64,000 nt of DNA from Protonemura montana (taxonomy: Eukaryota > Arthropoda > Insecta > Plecoptera > Nemouridae). Shown here one piece after another: positions 11,627-26,600 of this stretch (positions are counted from its first letter, which is position 1; every line of letters starts with the position of its first letter). A program made the translations under genes and the position numbers. The stretch spans positions 23,181,225 through 23,245,224 of the forward strand of contig OX387606.1 in assembly GCA_947568835.1 (NCBI GenBank), in the 5' to 3' direction. Below the pieces are notes generated by a model. That model saw only the letters and a program-made list of their open reading frames with translations, was not told the DNA's origin and made no database searches.

Positions 11627-14600
11627 CTGCAACAGGGTGGCCCAAGAGATCAGCAGGGGGATTCCTGCAAGGTTGCATTTGATCTGGTGTAAAACAGGAA
11701 GCCTAAATGTGATCTGATGTATTCCTTTCTGGAAGGCTGCATTTAGGTGCGGACAATTCCCGGATTGGGAGAGAGGGGGGGGGGGGATGGTACTCGTTGG
11801 CCCCTGGATTTCGGTTCAAGCGATCTGATTCGTCGCCCGCGGGGCTCGAAGCGCGGCTCGCAAACCAAAATGTTTTTTTTTTTGTTATTCTCATCCAAAG
11901 CTCGACGCGTTCGTGGTTTTTCCCGACTCAATTAGAATTTGTCGTCAACGCGGTTTCAAAGGACAACAACGGTTTGTGAAGCTGGGCGCTGCCACAACGC
12001 CACCTTCTGCACGAGCGGGGGGTGAGACTCGTTCACAGTCCAGAAATTCGTGGTGGCGGTGGGTGGACGTGGAGGAAGTGGGCGACAAAGGGGGGGGGGG
12101 GGGGGGCGATTATCTAGCTTTGCGAACTGGTTACGTGATCAAACATGACAAAGGGTGACGCTGTAATTAAGCCTGTTTGATCTCGCGAAACATGTTGATT
12201 TGGGCGACCATTATTTCGCGACTTCAAACGAATGACGGCCAAGTGTTGAGTCGGCGCATGAAATGGCGACACAATTAATAATATTCTAATTAATGTTCGC
12301 CATGAATCAAGCAAATTCACCTGCACTCGCTGCTGACGTTACGCAGGTGAGTTATTACCAAAGTTTCGAAAAATGTTCTATAGCATGGAAAGCGGTTTTT
12401 TTTTTAGGTTGAATCGTTTTCATATCTGTTTCCGACATCAAAGAAAATGGAAGAGACGGAGATGTCCCTTTTAACGATGTTTAGACACGAGACGCCGTTA
12501 GTTTTAATTTTTATTGTCTGTATAATTTCAGCTCAGCTGAGCCGACGGGTTTTTGGCGAATTAACCGAGGGAAATGAAATGAGTTAGCTCGAACAGAAAT
12601 GGCTTTCCAGATTAGCCCGTGGAACTCTGTAAAATACCCAAACTTTGCAAGCTACGCCCGACCCAATGAAGCGACCTCTGTGTGCCCGGCAACGTTTTCT
12701 GGGACACGAGGGATCTGGGTCACGGCACACTGTGTCGCCTGCAGCTAACGGGAAAAACAGATGCAATGATGCAATTATATTATTGTCGCAGTTCCACGCT
12801 TGATTTGTGCCCGGCTTCTTTTCTTCGAATGGACTACGATCGAACGCGATAAGGACGCGGTCAACGCGTTCGTGTGCCGCCCGGTGCTCGAACCGGGCAC
12901 GAGGTGTCCACTCTAGGTGCCGGCCCTGGGACGCGAGGGAGGAAAACACAACCGAAATAATGCCCGGGGTTTCGTATACTTGTCGGCACGCGAGTGAAAG
13001 CTACGACGTGGTTCACAGCTCGGTCCTAAATTGCGTTTCGTCCCGGGACTTGGTTTTGGGCGAAGCATGCGACTGGGCCATTAAAGGTGCCAAATTGGCC
13101 TGGCACGAGGAAATACGTCAGACCATTCTTTTGCAACTCTTTCACTGGCTTTTTACATAATTCCTGAGTTTGATAATTCTTTACTACTACTATACTACAC
13201 GTTAATATTTAATCAAACAAAATGCTTTGTTGTTGAACCGCTTGGCAGCGCTGGTGATGTATCAATTAAACAGCCAGCCATGTCTTTAATGCGTTGCGAC
13301 ATCGTTTTGGGATTTCTGGAATCGGGCAACCGAATAATCACGCGGCAATTGAGCACTGAATAAAACAATCTACATAAATTACGAGAAACCGGTCAAAACT
13401 TGGTTTAAGCTTTAATCAATAGCCACGATTACTATCAGGTTTTCTCTGAATTACACTAACCGAAGATTTGCCAATCGGACCCAAATACTGACTGCAAATC
13501 AAGGTAGATGCCCTGTGATACCATTTGTTTTAATAGCTAGCAAATAATTTGACGTTCCTACCCTTCATAGAGTCTCGTGTGGCCATTTTGTGATAACAGA
13601 AATGATCTCACTCAGCCAACTCGTTAATGGGAAGTTACGGTCAAAGCTAGGAGCCGGCCAAATTAAGAGGCCCGACTCATATGCGTCTATAAAAAAAAAT
13701 CCCCGCAGTATAAGCTAAGAAATAAAATCAGCTCAAGAGGCCAATTATAAGATCTTATAAGTAAAGCTCAAACATCTAAACAACACATTTTTACTGAATA
13801 AGCGCTCTTGCGTTAATATTTGTGTGAGAAGTTTCACATAAAGCTGGTAGGTGGCGCTATTTACCGCGATCAAACCCAACATGGCGGGCCAATTGTTATG
13901 TCTGTCATTAGAAACTCAAAGCAAATTCAAAACGAAATCACAAGGCAGACGGAAGTTTTCACAGGGAAGTGAAGAATTGACTGAATTTCAGTGCTTTGTA
14001 TCATATTGCCACACTTGTCGTTCTTGTGTTCGCTGCAATGCAAATGTCGAAGATGTAAAACATCAATCGAGATGCAGTCCAGCCAAGCGTTGCATTTGCT
14101 ACAAGATTGTTGAAGCTTAGAGAAGATTTGTATGGTGCACTCAACCGTGGAATGAAATGCATTTCAAATGCGTTAATTATTTTGAAAAAGCAATCAGGTA
14201 TCAGACGTTCGAGTGTTACTTGAAAATGAGTGACAATCTTACGTGCTGCAGTGATCAAGGTAGATCAAGGTTTGAACTGAAAAAAGTGAGATTCCTTCTG
14301 TAAATACTTGCAATATTGGAAAGGGATGGCAAAATTGGTAAAGCATTTGCGATTTCAGTTGGCTACCCCTGCAGTAATAAGTTACAAACTAAAAAGCTAA
14401 GCCAGCAATTTTATATTTTGGTACCAATTTCCTTTTTTTTTTACCAGAATTTGTGGTTCTAGATTTACTAGATTAACTTCCTGACCACTAGGTTGTGGTT
14501 CTAAAATCGGGTACTTACCACCTCGTTGTGATTCCAGTAGATGTAGGCCGGCGGTTCGGGACTGTAGAGTACCACGCACGTCAGGTTGATGGTGCTGCCC

Positions 14601-17600
14601 CTGTCGATGTACAGGTCTGGCCCCCCGATTATGTCAGTGGTGGGCTCTGGAATAACAAACAATACGACCATTGGGCACGCATCCTATGTAAGGCAGTCAG
14701 GAATGATGGCCCTGAATGATAAGGGGATTATAGAATTTACTTGATGTGTTCAAAGTATTACATTGCAAGCTTGCATTAGCACGAATTTAATTCGGGGTTA
14801 TTCATACGCAAGGGTGTAATATACTTATAACGACACCTGCGAGGTAAGTAGATTTATCGTTATATGTGCAACTTCTAGGATAATGTCATTCCATTTATTT
14901 CACAATTTGAATTATAGGAGAAGCATTACAAAATGTAGAACAGGATTGGTTTAATGTAGTCTGCAAGCCATCGTGCCATTTGGTCTTTGGTTGCGGGTAG
15001 CTGTTAGTTCACCAAGAAGTGCAAAACAATGGCAAGGACTGCATATTGGATCTTGATGGCATGAAGATGGAACTGAACGTGTAACATTTTAAATCTATTA
15101 CTTTGATGCATCTGGTTTCCTCAATGACTGGACACAGATTTTTTTTGTGTGTCAATTCCAGTTTCAATTTCACTTCTTTATTCGCACGATGATAAAACCG
15201 GGAAGCTAACTTCACAGATTTTCGGTCTCCAGTTTTATTACAGAATTTCCCAAATAATGTCCTAGCACTATCGTTACAAAATGGCGGCAGAGGCGAGCCT
15301 CGCAGAATGCCCTCCCCCCCCAGTGTTGAAATGGGCAACAACGCGCGTGGTACCGTGACGGTATGCTGTGCACGAGAGGTCCTTACTGCCAGACGTGTCA
15401 CGACAGTTTGGTTAGCGCGTTTGATCGATAGGTGCGCTCGTGTCGCTTAAAACGGAGATGAGACCGAGAGTTTGTTTCGCGCTGTCGAGCCGGCGAAACC
15501 TGACGCCAACTTACCGAGGTTGGGGAAGGTGACACGGTTTTCAGAACGATGTAGCTTGAGCTGAAAATCAGCCAGCAAAGTGTCTCTCAGGCTGGTTTAC
15601 GATCAGCTTAGCGGTAACCTCATTTCTTACGATAAAGTTACGACCAAATTAAGTGACACACTGACAAATTTCATTTAATGTCACTCCCAACAAGCAGACC
15701 GTGATGCACATAACCTGACTTCGTGTTAAATCACGTAAGTAACTAATTAACATAATGGCGAAAGTCTTTAATTGGTTCTCCACTGAGCGTTAGCGTGCGG
15801 AATCAACTGGAATGCTTGAGATGGTCAACCATGTTGGGCCTGCTGCAATCTCTGTTCGGCGGCTTGCCAAACCTTCCGCATGCCTCGTGGCTACGTGGGT
15901 TTGGTTGCGGTCTACGAAACGCATCGGACCCGGCACCTCCGACCCTCGACCTCGCCGCAGCAGCGCGTGAGACCCACCCGACGATACTGCAAGACGTTCG
16001 CGCGATAAAAAAACATATTTAAATTTAAAGTGGTTGCGTGGAGCCGACCATGCCGCATTCCACGCATGCCACGCTCTTAATTCACCGATGTGTTCTCAAA
16101 GTTTTTAACGAGCTATTTAATTAGGTTTGCCGTAGAAGCGAAAAGTTTTCCCCCCGCGCTCGCCGGCTTAATTATCTGTTGATGAAAATAGCTGGCTGCA
16201 CAATAGAATTATCGACAAAGTGGATAGGAATATACCTATAGGTGGACGTGCGCCTTGTCTTGCCGCCTTCTGACGAGGAATAGAAATTCAACGGCACAAT
16301 CACTTCTGCGCGACGTCCCGAAATTGAAAAGAGTTTTAATAAAGCTCCGAGCAGAATGCGTATTAGCTGCTTGTGACTGCGTGGTTGACAAAGCGACGCA
16401 GGGACAATCATCTGTCTGCCGCTCGATTGAAGTCTTACACAGATTTATTGCTGCCCTCAGAATTTTATTGTGTGTCGATAATAAATTATATCAATTCCAT
16501 CACAAGACCATCAGTGCATTTTCTTTGTGTCATTATTAAGCCCGTGCTTTCAGCAGAAACGGCTTTTTATCGAGGTTCAGCTCGAACTGAGTCGAAACCT
16601 TTTGTATTTCCCGCGGGTTTCTTTGCCGTCGTGTCGACTAAAGTTTGGAGGGCGATTTGCGCGGCCCTCGGAATGTCACGACCGTTTCTCTACTCGACTG
16701 TGATGCTAATTCGCTGGGAAATGCGTCTGACGTGCAGGAGGACGCCGTTGTAACCGGTTTACGGGGTGGGGGCGATAAACACTCTGGGGGGGCGAACTTT
16801 TGCCCGAGCCCCGTCATTTTGTTTACCGCAAATCGCAGCCGAGCGTCGCGCGCAAATCAAGTTGCCGCTGCCGACGCGACGCGCGAAATAAAAGAGTGGC
16901 GGGAAATTTGATAATTACCACAAGCAGCCGGTGGGAAACACGACTTATTATTCATGAGTTCTCATTCGTCCACGATCCATCAAGATGCGGATCTTTGGAC
17001 GAATAATTCTTATTCTCTGTCAGCTTGTTATATAATTTTGGAACGAGTTCTAATTAGGACATCACGGAACGTTAATTACAAGAGTGATTTGCATAAAACT
17101 GTTTACATCACCGTAGGTATTTTCCTGCCAAATATAAAATACTAATCAAGATTGATGTTTATTCCTTGCTATTCACACACACACCATACTCTGAAATTAT
17201 TAAAGTTACCTTTCCTAGCAACTAGCTTAGGTGTCTTTACACCCCTGTAAACCTGGCCTAATTGATTGATTGAGGCAACGAGGCCGCACTGACAAGTATT
17301 TCAAAGTACCGACAAACTTTGGCAAACGGGGAGCTATAAAACCGGGTGGTCGTTCACGCTCTCGCTCCGGCCGCATTGCGTTTTATTGTGTCACCTTCGC
17401 ATCTGCAAGCGCACCAATTGTGTCGGATAGGCACCTTCTTTAATTGCTTTGACCGACTCGCGACGCAATGCGGCAGGTAACCATCGACAGGGCGTGCGAA
17501 TCGTCGACGCCGTCAGTCAGCTGCTCAGATTGTAAAACTTGGGGCGTTTGGCCGTAAAGCCTGGGAAATGAGGGGCGTAAAGTAAGCTAGGCAAAACGGA

Positions 17601-20600
17601 CGGAATGGAACGGGGCGAAGGAATGATCCAATAAGGAAGAAATTGCCAGCAGCCGGTACGCATCCGAACGTGTGCGATCCGGCTTAGGATCGAGCTAGCT
17701 GAGTGCTCGCTTATGTTGCGGAAAAAACACACAGTAACGCGTTTCGAAATGTCGTCAAATAGACATTTTTTTCCTGTCGTGATCGCGTGCTATGAAAACA
17801 CATAATCAGTGTGTCAATTTCCTGCAAATCTCATGTGTAGACCTAACCAGCTAGGTAAGGTTTTTAGTCCCAGTTCTGTAACGTTTGCCCCGGAACGCTC
17901 ATGAGAGCGCAGGGGTCGCTGCCCATTCTTTTCTCATCTAAATAAATTGCCTGATTGCCTACAATTTCAGAGCAGCGTTCGCTTTCATTCCGCGCTGGCA
18001 CGGCACAGAGTATATTTACATGCAATCAAGGCAGCAGGGAAAAAAACACCCAGTGCTGTGTTTGTGTACACTTTCATTTAACTGGCGGAAAAAGTCTGCC
18101 CGAGTTTTTGAGTAAGAAATGAAGGTAGGCGGTTTGCCGGGTGCTCGGGGGGTAGCAGGAAGAGTGAGGGCAGACCAATGTGTTTCTCGTTCGACGGCAA
18201 TGTGTGTGTGTGCGGAGGCGGCGGTGGGATCTTATCGAGCTCGGCGAGCTTTATGTTAAGAGACGTCCGATTTATCTTGCCCCTTCCTCGGCGGCGTCGC
18301 TGGCAAATAGCTCGGCTGCTGGCGGATATCAAACACCGCCGGGACGCGCGGCAATCGACTAGCGGTGGTTTACAGGCAATTTAACGTATGGGCTTGGTTT
18401 CTTGCCGGCATCCTCTGACGCCGCCGCCGCCGCCGACGCCGCCGCCGCCGCCACTGCGTGAAGAAGTGGACGCGAATGTTATTGGGCCACTTCCCTGGCG
18501 CATAGATCAAGCCGCCGACATAAACCACGTGCCAGTGGGAGTGTGTTGTGTGTGGGTGTGTGAAGCTTTTAAGGAAACTACTCGAGCTGTGAGAGGGTGA
18601 AGTAGGTGCCGCATTATGACGATGCTGATGTGACCAGTCTGGCAAATTCCGACGAAAAAATCGAGGCTACATAATATGAGGATCATAACATGCGAAGTTG
18701 TTCTCTAATTGAAAGTGATGAAAAAAGCAATTAATTTGTATGTCAATTGGAAGCCGACAAATTCGAACCGAAAGTTCAATTCTGAAAGCCGAATGGAAAT
18801 GATCTATAGGCCTGAGCATTGCGGGACAAATTTAGATAGATTGTAGCATGTATGGTAACGTATATCGGGAGGTATTTGTTCATGACATTAGGTATTTGCA
18901 TGGTGGGCATATCGAACTCTGTTTGTACCCCAAGGGAAAACTTTGGTGTAGGTTATACGCGAGCAACTTTCGACCGAACTTTGGCGAGGTCGGTCGCGCG
19001 CGATTTCTCGTCGTTGCCGAATGATCAACGAGCGGCGTTCTGGTCGATTCGATCGCTCGTATGTACGAAGGTAGTGAGTGCCCTTGCAAACGCACTGAAT
19101 TGCAACAAGGTGTGTTCGAGGGCGTTTTAAACGCTGGTGTGGATCGTCGAGATCTGCCCAGATGGTATGGCGAGTGTAGCATGATGGGTTGCGGCCTGCT
19201 TGTTTGGATCAATACCCGGCTAATGAGCCGGCTCCAGGACGCTATCGCCCACTCTCGACTCTCCGTTGCTGTACCGAGCTAGCACAAGGTGCACGGACAC
19301 GAAGGTACACGCCAGCAACTCTTGTCACCTAACAGACCTCTTTTATGTCCGCTTCAAGATCCTGGTTACAATTCAGACTCACGTGGCTTATCAAGGAGAA
19401 CCGTTTTCACAAAACCATCACGTTGTTCGCCGGCACGACACACACGCAAATCGCTTTCTTACCTCGCCGCTTTCCGACCAAGAAAAAAATGACTAAAATG
19501 TGCGTAACAAAGCGCGGCGCACGCATGATTTAGCGTCGTACTACGCTAACCACACGGGCTTGGGTTCGCACCTTTAGAAAACGTTCAACGTCGCGGAAGA
19601 ATGCCGGGCTGTCAGACGGCACGAACGACTCGCGTCCCGCCCTCCCGTTTACGCCCTGCGAGTCGTTCCCGGGATTTCTTCGGGACGGGAAGTGCCAGTC
19701 GCCGGGTTTACTTTGCTTAACCCTGCTCTTAGCGGCGATAGTCCCGGCAGTCGGCTCTAGTCGGCGTTGATACATTGATGGAGGCTGCTAATCTGGGAAG
19801 CAGAGGCTTTGTGCACGATCTGCCGAGCTAGGTTGTTTGCCCAAGAAGACACCGCCTCCATTAGGTGGCAGCGGAGGTCATCGGACGTGCTTGCTACCTT
19901 GTTTAGCGCCGAACGCGCCGTGCGGTGGCAGATTTCCCAGGCTCAGACTTCTTGGGGCGTGCACTCGTTAAAATAAATGCATGTGTAAACAAAACGGACC
20001 GCGTTTTTTTACCCGAGCGAAGCCCACGGTCGTCGAATGGAAGCATTTGCAACTCGACAACATATCTAGGTCGTAGGCACTGGTAGTGGGACAAAAAGGA
20101 CATGTTCGTTTTTGTTTATTGTAGTTGGGTTTCAGTAACGGTTAAAAAATCTAACGAGGTTTTTCGAATCTATCTCGCGGGTATTTTCATTTGATCTGCA
20201 AAATGTTTTCATCGCAGAGTTCCATCCCAATATTTGTTGTGGTCGTCCCCTTGCAGCGCCGCTCGTTGTTAATTGAGTGTATACACACTTTACCGGCAGT
20301 GGGAGTCAAACACGTGCCCTGCAGAGCAAGTCGATATCGACTGCATGGAAGCGAGATCGCCCCATGATTAAACGCTCCGGCAAAGCGCGTTCGGGTGTCG
20401 ACGACAGCAAGAATGGAGCGCGAGGACAAATAAAAACTTTTTAAGACCTTTTGACGCATTGCAGGTGACACTGTTATAGTTAAATGATCGCCCTCTCTCT
20501 CGCGCGCCAAAGTAGGTACGGCGGACGGAGGGTGGAGGCAACCTGGATGGATGTGCACAGCGATACTTTTTCAACTTTTCTCTTTTTACGAAACGCAAGC

Positions 20601-23600
20601 GTAGATCGGGCATGTGAAAGAAAAACCAATGACAAAGTGACTTCGCACACAGCAGCGATGACGTTGGTTGGCAGCGCATTCTATGGTAAAGTACGAGCAT
20701 CTCACATGAAGTAACGAAACAAATCCAGCAAAGCTTGAAAACATCTGTCTTTGATTATTGAAAATGTCAAGCGATACTTTAAAAATATAGGTATTTTCCC
20801 GGTCGCGTTTCTTTGCACAGAGATCTCGCGCGCGTGTTGTACGGTTGCACCGCTCTGCGCTAGCGAGCGGGAAAAAGAGCGGGTGCGTTCAAGTATTTAG
20901 ATTATTCGCAAATACGCTCGTTGGCAAGTATAAGTAAAGCTTATTTCCGAGATTTCGTGGAGCTGCGTCTGTCGGTCGGGCGCGATATCCTGACATTGAC
21001 AAACACGAGGGCGAAGTTTTGCGTTGCAGACGACGTTGATGAAACGCCTCGTGCAACGCGAGGAGCGACTCGTCCTGAATGGAGCCGTCGACGAATGGGA
21101 AGAGAACGAAAACCACGGCGAATTAGGGAAACATAAAAGGAATTGGAATCGAGGTGGAAAAAACTGAAAGTTGAAGCAAGAATGGTAGGATTGTGTAAGA
21201 AAAGGAATTTCTCCGCGAGGTCGAAACGATAGAATGATGGAAGATATAGGCGACTCGTCGGCATTAACATGGGGACGCCGTCAGCAAGCACACGGCGTCG
21301 TTACGCCTCCGACTAAAAACCGATGACGTCGTAATCTGAATCGGCGTACTTTCACTAATCTCCGACGTCGTCCTGATTTCATCAGGGGGGGGGGGGGGGG
21401 GGGCGGCGGCGACGGGGGGCAATCAAGACTGACAGCCAGAGCGCTCTCGACGAGCGTCGGGTCACATGGGCCGTGATCCGGGGTCGATGCAACGCAGGAA
21501 AACTGAACCGTTATAAAGAAGTCTGAACCAACTGTCTCGGAAGAGATTTAAAATTTGAAACGGATTTAATAAGAGAAGCCTTTTATTCTTGAGAAGTTTT
21601 GTTTATCTGGGCTCAAAGCTCCCGCAAATAACGCTTTGAACGCTTGGTAAAACATCTGAAGGTAAAACGCGAGCAGAAACGATACCTAGAATATTAAAAG
21701 ACGATGCCAGACGTGAGAATCAAAGGGGCTCGTCGAGAGACTGAGGATCGGCAATAAATATGCCGACTCTTTGTTGTGTTCACCACACAATGGTGTCCGC
21801 CTAATACCGGCTCAAGATTCTTTAGGCGCGTGCGCGGTTCCGGGTATATTATTACAGGAAGTCGCCGCGAACACGTGTCCCTGTTTGTAGATTTATCAAA
21901 CCCTCGCCACCGCCCCCATCCCCCTGACGTCGCCACAACGGATAGGTAAGTATTATAGGTTTTGTGTTTGTGTCGTCGTCGTCGTCCCCCCTCCCCCAAC
22001 GCGCAAGGTGGTCGATGACACGTATTGCCTGCTCTCCGAAGAGAAGCTGCAGAGGTGCTCGACGACGAGGGGCAGGGGAGGGGGGGAGGGGGGGGGGGGG
22101 GGGGGGTGCTACGATTTATGACGAACCACGATGAGTTTTGAGGAGCGAGCAATTTCCCGGCCGGTTCATTCTGCGGACGGCGTTTTGCGTCGTGTCGTAC
22201 GCACCACGCGCCGAGATGCGTGCGGGCAAACGCACACATGTGCGTGCGGGGTTGCCAAAAAAGAAAAGAAAACGGCTGGAATTATATGCTTGGAGGTAAT
22301 CCAAGAAACAGTGTTGTGATGCAAGCGAGGGTGTGAAATTATGGAGGGTTGAAAAAGCATACGACGTGGAAAGATGCGAGCGGTTTTATGGTCGACAGAC
22401 AGACAGAGAGAGAAAGAGATTGGTCTTCAATTACATAGAGAGAGAGAGAGATGATATGATTTTATATTAGTTATTTGTGTTATTTATGTTGTTTTGTCGC
22501 TATATTATGATAAAACTTTCGCAACGGAGTCAACTTTCGAAAAGAAGTCATAAATTCCAAAGAGCAAAGTTCCTTTTCTCTATTTCCAAATATCATCCTA
22601 GTGTTTTTCTCCGCCGCGCGAAATAGCTTTTCGCCACAAGGTTCGCGCCGTTCGTTTGTTCTCTGATACGTTGTCAAAATTGTCACAATTATTTCCCACA
22701 GGAGCGAAACCGTGAGGCGGCCGCGTCGGTCGCCATGGCGACGAGACCGAATGAAAAACAGTCTCTTTTGGAAAGGTCTCTCGACGGCGACCCCCAGCGA
22801 GTCCATCACAGTGTCTACATCGAGTCGCTACCTCAGCCTCGATCGAATGAAACGTGATGGTCGTCTCTTTCGGTTTAATCAAGGAAACCCGCGGCAAATC
22901 TTGGCCATCTAATAACCCGAACACAGATCTGGCAACACCGGCAAGATTACAATTTTAATTCGGCTTCTCAATATCCAAACAAACAACTCAGCTACGAAAG
23001 AGAGCTCAAAGATTTGCAACGTTGCCACATTGTCTTTATAGCGAATTGCGCGGAATTTCGCGATGGGTGAGAGGGGGGGGGGGCAGTTCCCACCCTCCCT
23101 TCCCTCACAACAAGTACAGCGGCGGGGGGTATCGACGTCTTTGCAAGGAGCGCCTCGTGGTGAACATATTTACCAAGCAAATTAATATTCATCGATGTGT
23201 ATTATTACAGCCTGCTTAGTTCGTACCATGCCCACCTTGGTTCGCTCAGATCGCTTGCCTCGACAAGACCGTGCTATTCTGTAATCACTGAACAGTGCTC
23301 GCTAAATACTTATCACCCTCTCACCCCCCCCATTCCCCCCCTTTTGAATCTCTGACAGAGCGAAGGCGTTGTTGGCACTCGTCCCGCAGAGGTTATCAAA
23401 AATAATTCCATTAAAACCTGTGTCGATTCATCGCGAACACTTTAATGGGATGTAAAATTAGGACGATTTTCCCAACGAACATGCAGATTTCCACGGTGCG
23501 GTGCGCGTGCGCCGGTCTGGCGTGCAGTCGTATGTGCAAGGCGCGCACACAAAGGCGAGTCGCTTGAAATTGCCAACGCTATTGAGCGATCCTATTCATG

Positions 23601-26600
23601 TCTATGAGCGTGGAGACTTTCCTTCTGTGCGAAACCAATTTTAATTAATACCGCATTAATATTTAATAAAGACTGCATTGGGCGGAGCCGGGGTTGCCGC
23701 GAGCGTCGCCCCCACGTTGTTTGTTCAGCAGTCTTTCATCTTCCAGTCTTCAACATCTTCAGCGCTGCAACCGCCCGAACAACCGCCTCCTGATGTAGGT
23801 ACTGGCAAGGCGAACAAAAAACAACGCTGAGGTTTTCCCTGTTAAGCTGCACGCCAAACAAGATGGAATATTCCTTTTGAATCTCTCCCATTGATACCCG
23901 GTGACCGACGGGGTCGACCTAAATTCTTGGCAAGCTGCACGGAGGCCCTTCAATCCGTGCTACAACCCTGCCAGCCCTGGAGGACGGATCCACATTCACG
24001 CTGAGGGTTCACAAACGGTTCATTTTATTCGCCCACTCCCTCTTTCTCTTTCTCTTTCGAGGGCTAATTTGTTTTTCTAAATCCCTCCATGGCACGTTGA
24101 CGTCTTTCGTGAGCCATGGTGGGAGAAAGCAACACTAGGCGCCGCACATGCGTGCTGTCGGCACGCGGGATTTAATCAAACCCCACGGACGACTCCGCAC
24201 TTTTTCCAAGTGTTTCATAATTAAAAACCCTGCGGTTTCTGCGTTTCGCGTGGCCTCCGCACACCACGCGCCTGATTTCGGTTTAATTTCGCTAATGCAG
24301 CGCGTGCAGATTACGCTCATCACGCGAATTTCAGCCAATCCGTGACAAGCTTGCGAGCGGAAGACGGAAATCCCTCGCCGCGAGCCTTTAAACGAATGAA
24401 AGCGATCAAACTCGGCCTTGATTTTGCAATTTATAGCCAATTGTTTTTGCCAAATTCTTCAGCGCCAAAGTTCTTTTCTAAGTATGCGCCTGATGTGACA
24501 GAAAAAGTCAAATTCCGTTACTTAAAGACGCATGGTTTTGGCAACTATCCCTGTGGAACTGGTCTATTGGCGTTAGGAAACAAGTGGATGAAATTCATGA
24601 TTGTCTAGCCTTGCCTAGAAGGGAGGAGGGAAACCCGGTGCCGGCACGTAGCCTACTCCCGTCGAAGAGCACCAAGGGGACCACCGGCTTAACGTCCCTT
24701 CCGAAGGACGGTACAACGCGAACAACAGGATTCCTTCACAAATCCATGCTGTCGAGAGGTTGATAAGCAAGGCGAATGAAGTTGCTGTACTAACTTTCAT
24801 CCCTCCAACCTCTCTCCCGAACAGAACTGGTCATGTGTATGATGGTCACTTATCCAATACCTGACTCAGCGCAGTGTTGCTTAACTTTCATCCCTCCAAC
24901 CTCTCTCCTGAACAGAACTGGTCATGTGTATGATGGTCACTTATCCAATACCTGACCCATTGCAGTTTAAAAAAGAACCCGTTTTTACCAAAAAGCCAAA
25001 CCGTTCGGCACGGCATTTTGTTTCAACCACTACTAACCAAAGAGGCAAACGCCACCACAAGAAAATCTAACAACTTCCCTAGTTTCGGCTTCAAACTTAG
25101 AAAATGGTATGACCCTCCAGATCTTCCATTAGATTCGTTATAGCGCCGACGTGAAGGGACGTCAAGGCGTTATCTTGCCACGTCGAGGAACAGGAAGTGT
25201 GCGTTACCAGCAACGACGTGCTCGCCGTCAATCTCGCTGCGTGACCACCCACTCCTATCATAATATGACGGCTTGAAGGCCCATGAACAACATAAGGTCA
25301 TCGACGGAAGCTATTCGAACTTCAATTCGGTCGGCAACTCTTCGACCGTGTCGGTCTTATTTGCTTGAATTCAACGTCGGAGACTCTAATCTGTCGAGCG
25401 TTGGTTCGCCGGCGTCGTTTCCTTGACGGCGTCGCTTGGCGCATGATCGCCGTCGTGGTTGCGTGCCTTCTCGAAGATCTCATCGGCACGGCGTGCACTC
25501 TTCGACGACACGCGCGCCTGGCGTGCTGGAAACCTGGTCACGGCAAGCCAGGTAATTACACGACTCGATGATGATTTAGTTTGTTTTATTGTATGTTTCT
25601 AGTGTTTCGAATTGCTGCGTTATGAAGGGTGGTTTCAATTGCCATGGGGATTTGCCGGAGCTGTCAGAAAAGGCTCGGACATGCTCGATACGAGTCTTGG
25701 AAGGCGGGCAAGACGTGGCGCAAAGAAATGAGAGGCAACCTGAGTTTTGCATAATTTTGTCCCTTTAAACTCACCCAGCCCTCTGGTAGCTTGCCATCTA
25801 GCTCCAGCCGGATCATCTGTTCTGTTCGGTAACACATCTGGCACATACTAGAATATTATATTCGTCTCAGCGTAATTATAAACACCCCCACGCCAGCAGT
25901 TTTCGTTCCAACTGTCATTTGGCGCTGCATGAAAACGGAGCCGGGTTCGACGTTAATTATTCTCCGGAGTGAGGCACAGATTACGTCGTCACACTCTACC
26001 GACTTGGTCGTGACAAACCCGTCGCAAGGACTGTCCGAAATGTAAATTATCCAACACTAAGTGGGAAAAACCTAGATCAAGACCAAGACCAAGTAGGCAA
26101 GACCGAGACCAAGTAGGCAAGACCGAGACCAAGTAGGCAAGACCGAGACCAAGTAGGCAAGACCGAGACCAAGTAGGTAAGACCGAGAACAAGTAGGTAA
26201 AACCGAGACCAAGTCGGCAAGATCGAGACCAAGTAGGCAAGATCGAGACCAAGTAGGCAAAACCGAGACCAAGTAGGTAAGACCGAGACCAAGTAGGCAA
26301 GACCGAGACCAAGTAGGCAAGACCGAGACCAAGTAGGTAAGACAGAGACCAAGTAGGCAAGACCGAGACCAAGTAGGCAAGACCTAGACCAAGTAGGCAA
26401 GACCGTGACCAAGTAGGCAAGACCGAGACCAAGTAGGCAAAATCGAGACCAAGTAGGCAAGACCCAGACCAAGTAGGCAAGACCGAGACCAAGTAGGCAA
26501 GACCGAGACCAAGTAGGCAAGACCCAGACCAAGTAGGCAAGACTGAGACCAAGTAGGCAAGACCCAGACCAAGTAGGCAAGACTGAGACCAAGTAGGCAA

